A model generated the notes under the pieces. That model was not told the DNA's origin. It made no database searches and saw nothing but the letters and a program-made list of their open reading frames with translations. A program made the translations under genes and the position numbers. From Blastobasis lacticolella (Eukaryota; Arthropoda; Insecta; Lepidoptera; Blastobasidae), in the NCBI GenBank assembly GCA_905147135.1, contig LR990054.1:14793001-14857000 (forward strand): a stretch of 64,000 nucleotides of DNA, read 5' to 3'. Below, piece after piece: positions 53,933 to 64,000 of this stretch; the first letter of the stretch is position 1, and every line of letters begins with the position of its first letter.

Positions 53933-54054
53933 TATCTATATATATTGCGACATTTGGCTTTTTGACTATTTTATTTATGTTTGTTCTATACTTCATTTTA
54001 TTATTTAGATAGTAGGTATTTATTTGATGTGAGTATTGCTTGCTTGACGGTGCA

Positions 54055-54285
54055 GTGTCGGTGGGATATAACGGGGCCCACTGAAAACCAGCGTTGTGGT
54101 TCGCGGCAAGCGGCCATAACATTATGCTGAGGGTCCATTTACGCTGGATGCCCACGAAAAATGCCACTGGGAACCCTATAATTGTCTCCGTGTTTTATGT
54201 ATTTTTTTTTGTGTTAAATGTAAATAATCATGTCGTGGCGTGCTTTGTAATAAATATTTTCTTTCTTTCTTTCTTTCTTTCATTA
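54055..54285 (+). mobile_element. SINE-like element with (CTTT)n tail
   Basis: 'ggggcccactgaaaaccagc', 'gttcgcggcaagcggccata' and 'gatgcccacgaaaaatgcca' lead to 'cgtggcgtgctttgtaataa' and a TTTC tail. Related ends at 40840 and 55075. Confidence 0.65.
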
Positions 54286-54289
54286 TACT

Positions 54290-54396
54290 TGCTTAGAACT
54301 TCGAGACCCAAAATTAAAATTTTCTATTTCAATTTCTGGAAGGCCGTGACCCATTGCGCTGCAGACCCGTATGACCACTAAACCACTCAGGTCGTC
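54290..54396 (-). mobile_element. S2 SINE, 5' part
   Basis: The minus strand starts 'gacgacctgagtggtttagt' and runs to 'agaaattgaaatagaaaatt'; the 3' body is missing. It abuts the (CTTT)n element. Confidence 0.65.
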
Positions 54397-54473
54397 GAAT
54401 ATACCTACAGATATTCGCATTGGCTGGTTCGGCTTCATAGAGTTTCGTCTCTATGGCAATCGTATAAGAAAAT

Positions 54474-54748
54474 CATCATCATCATTATCATCACAGCCCA
54501 TAACTGTCCACTGCAGGACTTAGGGCCTCTCTTACGAAAGGGGAGGGTATTGCTATAATCTCCACGATTGGCAGGCGTGTTGGACATCGCAGTGTTGTAT
54601 ATATAGAAATGGAAAACGCTGCTGCCCATTTTCTATTCTACAGAGACTAGATCTTTTGTCTCGAAAACATTAGTCGTCTTGTATGACATACGACACCCAC
54701 GAGTGTAAGAGGTTGGTGCTATTCTACTGCGTCGGACACCACACGGCC
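54474..54748 (-). mobile_element. R280 retroelement, near full length
   Basis: The plus strand starts with ATCATCATCATTATCATC, then 'acagcccataactgtccact', and ends 'gtcggacaccacacggcc'. All family landmarks are present; no TSD detected. Confidence 0.8.
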
Positions 54749-54759
54749 AAAGTAAATAC

Positions 54760-55070
54760 AAAACCGAAACTAATATCCAATGACTATTGTTAAAGGTTAC
54801 TGTATCTAATTAATATAAAACAGGATTCGCACCAGCGAACTAACACGATCAGCTCGTAACCAGAAGCTCCCGTATCTTCGCCAAGCGTTCTGGCGCCTGG
54901 TTGCCCCATTGTATACGACTTTCACTGTACCAACGGCTGCGTCAAGGCGGTCGCTTTTAGCATTTAAATAATATATTCAAGTCTCATGCTGTTACGTGCG
55001 TGTTATGTGGATGTGTCGGAAATTGGGAGCGTAATGAGTACGTACTTGTGCGTTAATGTGGCGTTTGTTA
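54760..55070. other. Unassigned DNA
   Basis: Nothing recognisable. Confidence 0.3.
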
Positions 55071-55074
55071 GCGC

Positions 55075-55260
55075 GATTTGAGAGAAAGAAAGAAAAGAAA
55101 AGACGTTTATTACACATAGCACACCACGATATAATAACAGTTACATAATTGACAATGGAAACATTACTAAATTGAAAACATTTAAAACAATGCCTCCAAA
55201 AATAGTAGCCTCCCATGGCACTGTTGGTGCCGCGGCGGCCAGCATAAATGGTATCCACTC
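55075..55260 (-). mobile_element. Element with (CTTT)n tail, minus strand
   Basis: 'gagaaagaaagaaaagaaaa' then 'gacgtttattacacatagca' is the complement of the tail and AATAAA end seen at 54240 and 40960. Confidence 0.6.
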
Positions 55261-55264
55261 AGCA

Positions 55265-55400
55265 TGAGCTATAAGGCGCAAGAGGCGGCTCACAGCGCTG
55301 ATATTCTGTGGCCCATTAAATGCCCATATTTGAAGGTTGGTTCGCAGATCGGATGTAGCAGCTATGGACTGTTATGTTGATGCTGATGATGAAGAGGTTT
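55265..55400 (+). mobile_element. Possible retroelement end with GATGATG tail
   Basis: The block ends 'gttgatgctgatgatgaag', a GAT-type tail like those of RTE, S1 and R280. The body is not matched elsewhere in the window. Confidence 0.3.
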
Positions 55401-55447
55401 TGACCTACGTTTGACATACGAGATTTTACCTGAAAGTACCTATTGGA

Positions 55448-55711
55448 TTATACTTTTATATTTAAGCTACTTCTTGACAAATGAGCGGACTCACCTAATA
55501 GGAAACCGTAACTGTCGCCCATAATGTCTAGTAGTCTTGCACCTAACAAAAATGCAAAACCACAGGTGCATTGTACAGTGAGGACTAAGATGAAATGCTT
55601 TACACTTGTAATTGCGTTTGATACTTTATCCTTCAAACCGGAATATACCAATGCGGCAGAAGTAGATAAGGTGGTGGCACTCACCCGGGCGGACGCCTTG
55701 ACAAAGTCCAA
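55448..55711 (-). mobile_element. LB-type retroelement, minus strand
   Basis: Minus-strand blocks 'gccaccaccttatctacttc', 'aaagcatttcatcttagtcc' and 'ttatgggcgacagttacgg' match LB at 51385 and 61020. The 87-codon frame over it looks membrane-like but is repeat sequence. Confidence 0.65.
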
Positions 55712-55899
55712 CCAATTAATAAAACTACGTGTTACCCAAAGATTGTTATCTTCAAGTCTTTTCGCCTATTTCAATACATACTTTGAGAAAAGTTACACCA
55801 GGTAAACATGCCCTGTGTTTTATTTGCGTTATTGTATACCTATGGGTATTTGAAATTGAAAACCTTTACAAATGCCACTATGGCCTGAAATCGAGAACG

Positions 55900-56060
55900 C
55901 TGCAAAATCGAAACCCGCACCGCACCAGCTAATAGTTACACGCGGCAGTACGAACAGTCGGAACACGAGATCCGAAGGAATCCATCGAGACCGTGAAACG
56001 CTCCGAATTCCGAACACAACCGAAGACGGCATCCGACCGAGAACGAATTAAATCCATCCA
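55900..56060. other. CpG-richer patch
   Basis: Rich in 'ccgaa' and 'gatccga' motifs; partly echoes 37765-37905. No exon signals recognised. Confidence 0.3.
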
Positions 56061-56064
56061 TTTT

Positions 56065-57675
56065 CAACAAAGCGGCGCTATCTCCTCTTTGTTCGCCAAT
56101 CAATAAACGGGCCAACTTGAGCCATTATGAAACGCAGATACTATCTGCCCACCTCGTGACATACGCAGGACTTTCACTGAAACTAATCACGCAAAAAAAG
56201 AAAGTGAATCCGTAATAAGTCTACGAAAATCTTGACAAAAGAATGGAAAAGCCACGCATCGACGACGTTTGTTCTGACGTATTGAACGGCTCGAAGATCT
56301 CTTTTTACCGAACTAGAATAATAAAATAAAACCGTGTAAAACAAAGGGATTTGGGATGAAAAAGATATTGGTGGACAAAAGACGAATCAATGGAACGGGA
56401 ATGGTCAGTCAGCCGTCACGATCGTTACAAAAAGAGGCAATGTAAAGAGAAGTTGGTCGCTGGACACGATTCGATCCAATTACCAAAACAAACGGGCGAT
56501 GACTCGAACTTTAAGACAGAATTAGTGACTTTTAGCAAAAAAGTATTTCACCGAGATAGTGTTAATCTTGGGATAAAATTGAATGCAAGAACAAATAGTT
56601 GTTGTTATTTTACATTACATTTGGATCTGCTTTTAAATAACAGCAACAATATCAAATGCTCTAACTTCAACAGCATGACTTCGTAATATTGAATTAAAAA
56701 CCAACATTTCTCTGTCAATATATTTTTGTTTTGTATACCTACATTGTGACTCATGTTCAATTATTTATGACAGAGGTATGTCTTCGATGTGATAGACACT
56801 TAAATTGATATGACATCCCTAACATTTAAGTAAAAGGCCAGATTAATAATTCATAACATCAATTTCACGATTACGTGATAATACAGGATAATACTATGGG
56901 TCTGAATGACGTATAAATCATCCAACAGTAAAAGTCTTTAATATAAATGACAAGTACGTAAGAGTACTCAATTAACCCTCAACTTGATCTCGCCATATTT
57001 TTCTTAAAAAAATATAAAAACAACACAAAGTCATCAGCGAATAGGAACACCTTGATTACAATATAATCATATGGTGCCTATAACATGCCGCTTCCATGTC
57101 CTAGTAGACTGCATAATATGGGGTCTGGTTTTAATGTCCACAATATCGATAGCATCATACAGACGCTGTCAGCGAGACACTGGTGCAAAGAGACTTTTCT
57201 AAATTGCGGAGTAAAACTTTTATAGTTTGTAAAGTTTATAAAGCATGTAATTGTGTGCGTAATTTGTGTGTTGATACTATGGAATAAAATGAAATGTATA
57301 AAATAAAATTCAATAGGAATATACAGAAGGCAGATCCTAAAAAAAATAATAGTAGATATTGCAGGTTGGTGTAAACATCTTACATGACATTCTGGTTTCG
57401 CCATGATTGACAAAATCGCAAAACTGCTTCTAGACTATCAGCTGTAGCTTGTTTCACTACAGTAGCAAAGTAAGCAAGTTTGAATATTCAAGTGCAATTT
57501 GTATCAGAACTGTAGCAAGTTTTAACTCTTTTAGCAATGAGATTCAAATCCAGTGATATTTCTGAAGAGAATGATTCATCATTTATTAAACATTTTATTT
57601 GTTTGACAAAAGGTAGTCTCACTAAAAACATAGGAACTCTTCTCCTATTATCCCATTAAATGTCTTGTTTATAAA
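56065..57675. other. Unassigned DNA, 1.6 kb
   Basis: Frames at 56390-56686 (plus) and 57078-57413 (minus) have no recognised domain. No repeat identified. Confidence 0.3.
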
Positions 57676-57678
57676 ATA

Positions 57679-57861
57679 CTAATGAACATTCGCGTTCACT
57701 TTACCCCTACCAACCTTTTTTTCTTGCGTATAAACCTCCCACTTGAATCACTCTATCTATTGTTGAAAACCGCATTAAAATCCGTTGCATAATTTAAAAG
57801 ATCAAAGCGTACATATATACAGACTGCGAAAAGCGACTTTGTTTTATACTATGTCTAGATA
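57679..57861 (-). mobile_element. Helitron H2, worn ends
   Basis: The minus strand carries the 'acaaagtcgcttttcgcag' block, 'caacggattttaatgcggtt' and 'agatagagtgattcaagtgg', and ends near 'gtgaacgcgaatgttcatta'. CTAG is worn to CTAA (minus: TTAG). Confidence 0.6.
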
Positions 57862-57869
57862 CAGGAGCG

Positions 57870-58198
57870 ACCGCTACCCGCGTCAGTGTGGCAGAATCAC
57901 TAATGCGTGTGATTAGGGTCAAATTCTTACATTCATCGGAATATAGTTTCTACGTATCGGATTTCTATTCTTCGTGTTCACTCTCCAATGCATATCGTTG
58001 TCGTATTGTCAACGTCTTATGAATTATAGTTTACTAGGTCTTTCACTGCGGTTTCTTAAGTGGGAAACTCTAGATCCGATCTTGTAAAGTTATAATTTTT
58101 TCTTGGGTACAAAGTTACAAGTAACTTTTTTCTTTATTTTATTACACACGGGAGTTCTTTATTATATTACTTCCTTACTAGAGCTTCCTACTTTCGAA
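57870..58198. other. Unassigned DNA
   Basis: Nothing recognisable. Confidence 0.3.
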
Positions 58199-58218
58199 AT
58201 CGAATTTGGTCTACATAA

Positions 58219-58705
58219 AAAATCATCTTGGCGTTAACGTCCCGGTTGTGCTCTCGCACACGAGGAGTGGGGGTCCGCCAAGGCAGACCCCGGGGAAGGC
58301 CATGAACCAGTATTGGTGGATCAAGTAATTACAATGGAGCGACTGCCATCTGACCTCCGTTACCCTGCTGCCAGGGGAACCTGACCAGATTGAATCATCG
58401 TTACACATGTTTTCCCTCACCGCGCGGTCCGGTTCTGCCTAGCATTGTCGGGCACGGTCCGGTCGCGGTTGGCGTGGGGTGGGTTTTCTGCGGCCATAGG
58501 ACAGTCAGCGTGTCACTGAGTGTTTCCTTTTTACTTTCCTCCTTTTTGACGATTGAAAGAGATATTTAATAGCCTATTTAATAATGAAATTTTGAATTTT
58601 GAATTGAAAGAACATCGGTTAGTATTCAACTAAAGTACAGCCGCAGTGGGATTCGAACCCAGTACCTGATCGGATACCTTAACTACTCGGCCACCCACAC
58701 TCACC
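58219..58705 (-). mobile_element. S1 SINE with 17-bp TSD, split by a LINE end
   Basis: The outer flanks gaatttggtctacataa (58202-58218) and gaacttgatctacataa (58706-58722) form a TSD with two mismatches. The S1 body breaks at 'ttttccctcaccg' and resumes at 'aacatcggttagtattcaac'. The head at the right end has a B box (ggttcgaatcc on minus). Confidence 0.85.
58422..58613 (+). mobile_element. Nested non-LTR 3' end with TTGAAT tail
   Basis: It matches 31005-31197: 'ggttctgcctagcattgtcg', 'ggccataggacagtcagcgt', 'tcctttttgacgattgaaag', then TTTTGAATTTTGAATTGAA. It lies opposite in strand to the host S1 and was inserted after it. Confidence 0.8.
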
Positions 58706-58724
58706 GAACTTGATCTACATAACT

Positions 58725-60220
58725 TCTATATAATACCTACTCGCGGCTCGGCCTAGCTTGGCACGGATGCCAATCTTCATATCATCGCCCTCTGGGCTAG
58801 ACATTGTATTTTTTTTTTGAATAGGTTACATCCAAGTTACGTTAGGTACCATTTCACATTGATTTCAGCTCTAGTGGAAATGCATTACAAGTAGACTTAC
58901 CACCTGTACAATAGTGGTTACCGTCGCCTGCAAAGTCGATGATTCATATACGCGTTGTCACTAATTAAAAGAATCCAACTTAAATAGATCAACAGGTCAA
59001 GATTAATAATTATTCACGAAAACCGCAAAAAACCGTTACAGAATCTTAATTCAGTTTCTTTAATCAACACTTAATTAACATTTCTCGCCAATTAATAAAT
59101 TAACTCTAAAATAATTAGTCAATTAGTGGAAAACAATTTAATAAAACCAGATTAGGTTGTTTCGAGTCTCACTTTGCTTGATCAGATATTAATTTAATAT
59201 GCATATATAATGCGAGTTATTGGATGAATGTATGTATGTGAATGTTATGAAATTAAAATTTAAAAAATTTAACAGCCGCGGGCGTTAACTTTTGCTTAAT
59301 TTATGACCGGAGGGCGTTAATTACTTCATGTTAAGATAATGTTTACGACTTTATAAAAATTAACAGTTGTATTCTTAATCAATATTTGGGAGAAGAATTC
59401 GTAATTATTATTATGATTAATGAGCAACTTATCATATTTTATGGATATAAATTCTTGGTCAGCGAACTAAAAGCAAGCTCATTGATCAACGTTGTAGCCT
59501 CAGCTCTTCCCAATAGTTGTTTGAAAGAGATCGATACAAGCGATAATTTCGCGCTTATAATTACAATGTGTATTGTGAGTCATCTGTAATAACGATGAGT
59601 TCACATTTTCCGCAACAATTATCGACATTGCTACTGCAAAACACCGACACCGACAGTCGACGACATTACTCGCCGACACCTTTTCTCCAAGTTTATTTTG
59701 TGGTCGACACAATCCTGCGTTCAGATACCGCGTGTCGGATTGATCAACGTTGGTCGCCCGACGATCGGCGCGCGCCGTCCGCGACCATTGCTCACTGCGA
59801 TAGTGGCTCAGGCATGTATCCAGGATCCGGAGGGGGGTCAGATCATCTCTTTTGTAAAAAAATTAATGTCGAGCTCATCACTACGAGAGCTGAGAGATCA
59901 TAAAGATTGATTTATTAGGAACCTAGGCAGAAAACTGTTGATAGTATTTTCAGCAGTCAGTTTCCTGATCTATGAAAGTGTTAGATGTGGTGTCGTTCAG
60001 GACTAAAATTAAGAATTAATTAATCCTCATGATCGCTCAGGTCTCATAGTGAAGAGGTCGACATTAATCGGATGTTAGTTATATTTTATCTAACCTAGTT
60101 AGATGTTTAAGGCCAATGAAAATGTCAAAATGTCGTAGCAAGAAAATTACGTTGTATATGTCTGACCTACTTGAAATCTGTGATATCGTTTTACTGAATG
60201 TCATGTTTATTAACAAAATA
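58725..60220. other. Unassigned DNA with CpG-rich patch
   Basis: The stretch 59640-59840 is CpG-rich and contains 'atccaggatccggagggggg', a phrase like the ends of some hAT elements; the other end was not found. The rest is AT-rich without recognised content. Confidence 0.3.
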
Positions 60221-60228
60221 CCTACACG

Positions 60229-60296
60229 TAAAATTAATTAAATTAAAATCGGTTCAAGTTATTACTTGAACCGATTTTAATTTAGTTAATTTAACT
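60229..60296. repeat. Near-perfect palindrome
   Basis: The core arms 60241-60259 (aattaaaatcggttcaagt) and 60264-60282 are exact inverted copies with loop tatt. Similarity extends outward for about 12 bp more with two or so mismatches. Confidence 0.75.
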
Positions 60297-60299
60297 TAT

Positions 60300-61010
60300 T
60301 AGTTTCTAAAACTTAGGTTGTCACTTTCGTCACAAAATGGAATTTTACCGAGCATTTTATTTTGACGCTGTGGCTAACTAGTGACGTATGACATTAGCCA
60401 CAACCACTCCTTTATCAAATAGGAATATCAAACGTTCATATCTTACTTATTTGCACAACATTTAAAATATTTTTACTTTGTTTATTCGTTACGTAAAAGT
60501 TAACTCAACTACCCTCGACTCGACCTAACTGAAGCGTAAGAAGCTATTGCAACTGAGACCTGTTGAAATTTATATTTACAATTTTATACTCCCCTCAATA
60601 CCACCCTGTCCACACGGGCCTACGCATTCGATACAAGATTGTATCCATTGAGAAGCTTGCAAGGAAATGTGGACTGACATAATATTGGTGATAAAACCCA
60701 CCTGGCAGGAGATGAAACCCGGTCTATCACTCTTATCCGGGTGGATGTGGTTCCTATCAATTACTACCGGACTGGTGTCTGTGATTGCAATGTGGAGGAA
60801 CCACATTTGTATTTACATTCTTGCTCTGAGATATTTCTGTGCGAGTAGGCTTTGTGGCAATGTAGGTGTGTTGTATAAAAAGTTGCACGTTTGTGATAGA
60901 TGTTTCTCAGTTTGATATAGCAATCTTGAGCTGCGCTGAGTTATGATATGACAGAGTCATTCACCCTGCCGTATTCGAGATAATCACGACAGGTGTATGT
61001 TCATAGTTAT
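60300..61010. other. Unassigned DNA
   Basis: Frames on both strands at 60576-60915 are hydrophobic in parts but have no recognised content. Confidence 0.3.
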
Positions 61011-61019
61011 GTAGGTTCA

Positions 61020-61245
61020 TAGTTAATAATATCAGATGGTAGGACGTCTCTCAAGCCTGAGGAGTCAAGCAACAATGCTTCCATTGCTGTATTCCGGTGA
61101 AGAATAAGATGCCTCACAATGACAACGCATCCGCGGTTCTCCATTTTTGTTGCCCGTAACCTAATCGCATAAATCGTAGACGTGACAGGAGACAGTTACC
61201 ACTCACCATCAGGTGGGCTATCTGCTCGTTTGTCATTGCGTAGCA
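61020..61245 (+). mobile_element. LB-type retroelement
   Basis: 'atggtaggacgtctctcaag', 'gttctccatttttgttgccc' and 'agttaccactcaccatcagg' then 'tgggctatctgctcgtttgt' follow LB order to an A-poor end. 5'-truncated. Confidence 0.6.
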
Positions 61246-61610
61246 TAACAACACCGCGTAGAATAGACCCCCTAGTCCCCGCTAGGCCCCGCTAGTCCCC
61301 CACCAAGCAGCCGTCATCGTTCCACCTCTAAACACCGTGTTAAGCACGCGCTAAGCACGCTGTTAACTAATTTATGGCGGAGGCCGTAATAGCTCGAATT
61401 GAGTGGACAGAGAAGTGGGTTATTCTCAATAAGTGGAGGCATGGAGTGTTGCCTCGATGGCAATCTGCGCTAACTATCCGCTGGATGCTTGCCGTTATCA
61501 GATGCGCTCGGGGATTATGCAGGGACACACGGCTCGGGCGGATGGAGAGCTTTAGGTTCCTTATACTCGTATGTACGAGAAATAACTAAAGCTGCGTTCG
61601 AGCATCTTAC

Positions 61611-61907
61611 GCCAGAATACTCGAATGTCTCTTAATTTTTAGGGCTCATTAGATATTCTTATTCTCATTCTTTATCGTACACAAAAGTAATAAATGCAAT
61701 TAAACAGAAGGTACCTTAAGTACAAAGGCGAGCTTAACACAACAAGTTGAGTTTTCTACCAGCAAACCTTGGAGCCAAAGAAACCGTAAGTGAGCATTTA
61801 GGCATTGGAAGTGTAATCATGCTATCCCTTTTCAATGTCATAGATTTGAAAGTGACAGCATGATCTTAAAGGAGCCCTTAAAGTTAAGAAGCATTCCAGT
61901 ATTTGGC
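61611..61907. mobile_element. MITE, second copy
   Basis: The ends gccagaatac (61611-61620) and gtatttggc (61899-61907) and the inner blocks 'tctcttaatttttagggctc' and 'ggagcccttaaagttaagaa' match the MITE at 9466. This copy is 297 bp and keeps an internal region deleted in the other. Confidence 0.7.
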
Positions 61908-62044
61908 TCTAGGTTTAGTAAATTTTGCTCGCTACTGCCATTTTGACGGATGCATAGTGCCGATCGCCACTCAAGTAGTTAGAATCCTGGACTTTCGCGC
62001 GTACTGTGAGACCTCCTAGTGACGTTACAATAGGCGTAAGTATA

Positions 62045-62160
62045 CAAATGTTGTAAAGTATTTCTAAATCTGAATCAGTCTGCCTATGATAAAGATATAT
62101 GTATGTACATGTATGTACCAGTGTTATTAATAAATATTATCTTATCTTATCTTATCTAGG
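62045..62160 (+). mobile_element. Non-LTR 3' end with (TCTTA)n tail
   Basis: 'accagtgttattaataaata' with AATAAA is followed by TTATCTTATCTTATCTTATC (about 62138-62157). The tail marks a short LINE or SINE end. Confidence 0.5.
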
Positions 62161-62169
62161 TATATATGT

Positions 62170-63315
62170 TGATGGTAAATCATTCACGTCACTCTGTCGC
62201 ACGCGTGTAATATGAAGTCGAAACTATTCGATGTACATTATTCACCGCCTACCCAAAAATTGTAACTCCGTCGAAATATCGGAATACCTACTCGTAAACC
62301 CGTAAAATATATTTAACGACCTATAAATTGCCAAATGTTTTTGTTGAGGATTTTGTCAAATGGAATGTATACGCGGTGTATACGATAGTCTTCCCAAATC
62401 AAAACAAAAATGTGACACGTGTAGCTTACTGTCGTATTTGTAAGCATTGTTGACTATTGTAGGCTATTTACTCGTATGTGTTGAAGAGCATGTCTAGGAT
62501 ATGACAGGAATTGATAGAATATAACAGGATTCATATTGATAGAATATACATGCCAATAGACATTAATTACACTCCACACTCAACACAATATCGGCAGATT
62601 TTCGCACTGCCTCCGTAATCGAACACAAAACCTCCCACCTTCAAAACTATACCTAGTCCACTAGCCAATAGATATATCTAACCAAGCATTTTCCGTATTT
62701 CGACAAGAACCTATCCAATATCTCCAAACATCCCCGTTCACGTATCCGAAAGGAATATAGAATATAAACATAAACAGGCAACACATTGCCAGGTGGAAAT
62801 GCGAGATAACCAATCTGTTTCCCGGCAGATATAGAGATATCGAATTTGCAAACCCAGCGGAGCGAGCGATACGCGCTGTGTCATCGAGGGTTTCCAATCC
62901 GATGGCTCGCATGGTTTTCTTGCCGTTATTTATAGTTCCATATAGTTTTGCTAAGGACTTCATTTGGCAAGGAGGTGGACTTAACGAAGAAGAGTATGTC
63001 AATAATGTGTTACACATACATAGATTCGACAATTATAAAGAGAACATATTTTATTGTTTGTTTGTAATAAATTCAAAAACTATTTCACCGGTTTTAAAAA
63101 TTCTTTTACCTATAGAAATTGTTATTTTCATCGAGTACATAAGCAATAGTTTTCCCGAAAGTCTCAGACAAAAATCTGGTACATTACCAAGTTCCTATTC
63201 TAGGCACCACCACTAGTTTCCATCGCTCCAACTTGTCTACCGTGTTGTCAAGGATTAGTATCACAAACTGATTTTCATAGGCTATAGGTAGATAGGTGGT
63301 AGGTGTCACAGAAAA
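62170..63315. other. Unassigned DNA, 1.1 kb
   Basis: Overlapping frames at 62661-63032 (minus, 123 codons) and 62878-63216 (plus, 112 codons) are among the longest outside repeats, but neither shows a known domain or convincing splice sites. Confidence 0.3.
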
Positions 63316-63321
63316 TATCAT

Positions 63322-63671
63322 CTTGGCGTTAATGTCCCAGTTGTACTCTCGCGAACGAGGGCCCGGAGACCGCCTTGACCAGGATCTAAGATTTGACAGA
63401 TCAGATAATTACAGTAGAGCGACTTCCATCTAACCTACGTGACCTTGTTAACAGGGGAACCTGACCAGATTGGATCATGGTTATATATTCAGTCGCCTGA
63501 ATGTGCAGGTTTCATGATGTTTTCACTCACCGTAAGAGAATCGGTTAGGGTTCAACTAATGTACCTACATAACTCAGAAAAGAGTCATTGGTACATGGCA
63601 GCAGTGGGATTCGAACCCGTGGCCTCTCACTTACGAGTTGGGCACCTTAACCACTAGGCCACCGACACTCC
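63322..63671 (-). mobile_element. S1 SINE, full length
   Basis: On the minus strand the head 'gtcggtggcctagtggttaa' with B box (ggttcgaatcc) precedes a complete S1 body ending 'cgccaagatgatatt'. No TSD found. Confidence 0.85.
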
Positions 63672-63766
63672 TTAGAGTAGTTGATCGTATGTGGTATGAA
63701 AAAATATTAAATTCGACTGTAAATAACATCTGAGGAGCCCTTTCTACATAATATATCTATATTTAA

Positions 63767-63862
63767 AACTGCGACAATCTCCCCGCCTGCCAAGCGTGGT
63801 TATGGCAAAACTCTTCACAAATGTGAAGGAGGCTCAAGTCCAGCAGTGGAATGTTATCGTTA
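63767..63862 (+). mobile_element. Degenerate R280 3' part
   Basis: 'actgcgacaatctccccgcc' and 'tgccaagcgtggttatggca' match the R280 middle, and 'ctcaagtccagcagtggaat' its end, with the GATG tail lost. Confidence 0.5.
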
Positions 63863-64000
63863 TTCAAATTTATTATCAAAAAAATATGTTCGCCATTCAC
63901 GCTGCCCGTGTGTCCCCCGTGCCAGTAGCAACCGCAGCGTCTCGAATGCTGCCCATCCAGTCCGGCCGTGCAGCTCGTTTGCTTACTATACAGCCTGAGG

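Noticed and set aside
55448..55711. Membrane-protein-like minus-strand frame (87 residues)
   Set aside because: The underlying DNA matches LB repeats at 51385 and 61020. The hydrophobic runs are not evidence of a gene.
59800..59850. hAT-like end ('atccaggatccggagggggg')
   Set aside because: Only one side is seen; no partner end or TSD was found, so no element is called.
62661..63216. Overlapping 123- and 112-residue frames on opposite strands
   Set aside because: Neither shows a domain, signal peptide with splice site, or repeat-independent support. Kept as unassigned.

Overview
The window looks like nuclear DNA of a moth or butterfly (Lepidoptera). It is AT-rich and very poor in coding sequence. 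It is packed with repeats typical of lepidopteran genomes: tRNA-headed SINEs with GATG tails, RTE-clade LINE ends, other non-LTR 3' ends, many short non-autonomous Helitrons, and MITEs. No operon, bacterial gene, rRNA, free-standing tRNA gene or CRISPR array is visible. Nearly every long reading frame lies in a repeat or has no recognisable content. The species cannot be named from the sequence.

The only host-gene candidate is one small exon on the minus strand (22013-22096). A pyrimidine-rich AG acceptor leads into an ATG, a signal-peptide-like stretch (MSWWCAIALAALAA...) and a GTGAGC donor in phase 1. The 3' half of this exon, donor included, lies in a tandem duplication just downstream (21799-22058). 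If it is real, much of the window is intron of a secreted or membrane protein gene on the minus strand; no second coding exon was found.

Family names used here. S1: SINE of about 340 bp, head like 'ggtggccgagtgg', tail '...cgccaagatgatgatg'. S2: SINE of about 240-290 bp, head like 'gacgacctgagtggtt'. R280: retroelement of about 280 bp starting near 'gtgtggtgtccggcagagta' and ending '...gggctgtgatgatgatg'. LA, LB, LC: non-LTR 3' ends that share the terminal motif '(ac)catcaggtggcccg...tttgcct'. H1, H2, H3: short Helitrons with TC 5' ends and CTAG 3' ends. E: dispersed repeat with 'gaacggatggaccgat'.

Layout. 1-9 kb: LINE ends, a Helitron series, a complete R280 with an 11-bp target-site duplication (TSD), and LINE ORF remnants. 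9-18 kb: an S1 nested in a MITE, several S1 and S2 copies, and a Helitron in an S2 tail. 18.0-18.5 kb: a 5'-truncated RTE with a perfect 20-bp TSD. 19.5-22.4 kb: unassigned DNA, the GC-rich duplication with the exon candidate, and a LINE end. 23-32 kb: R280, S1, RTE, a TA-flanked MITE (26747-27009), a 918-bp hAT element with 8-bp TSD (28989-29906), and an R280 split by a LINE end. 32-45 kb: LINE and RTE ends with TSDs, Helitrons and S1/S2. 45-52 kb: sparse, with a foldback MITE at 48535-48764. 52-64 kb: a chimeric Helitron holding about 59 copies of an 11-bp repeat (53014-53932), more SINEs, a nested LINE-in-SINE insertion (58219-58705), a palindrome and a second copy of the 9.5-kb MITE.

The elements appear to depend on one another. 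RTE, S1 and R280 copies all end in GAT-type tails and make long TSDs, so a shared RTE-type retrotransposition machinery is a reasonable inference. LA, LB and LC share another 3' end, suggesting a second lineage. H3 and H2 termini are combined in one Helitron.
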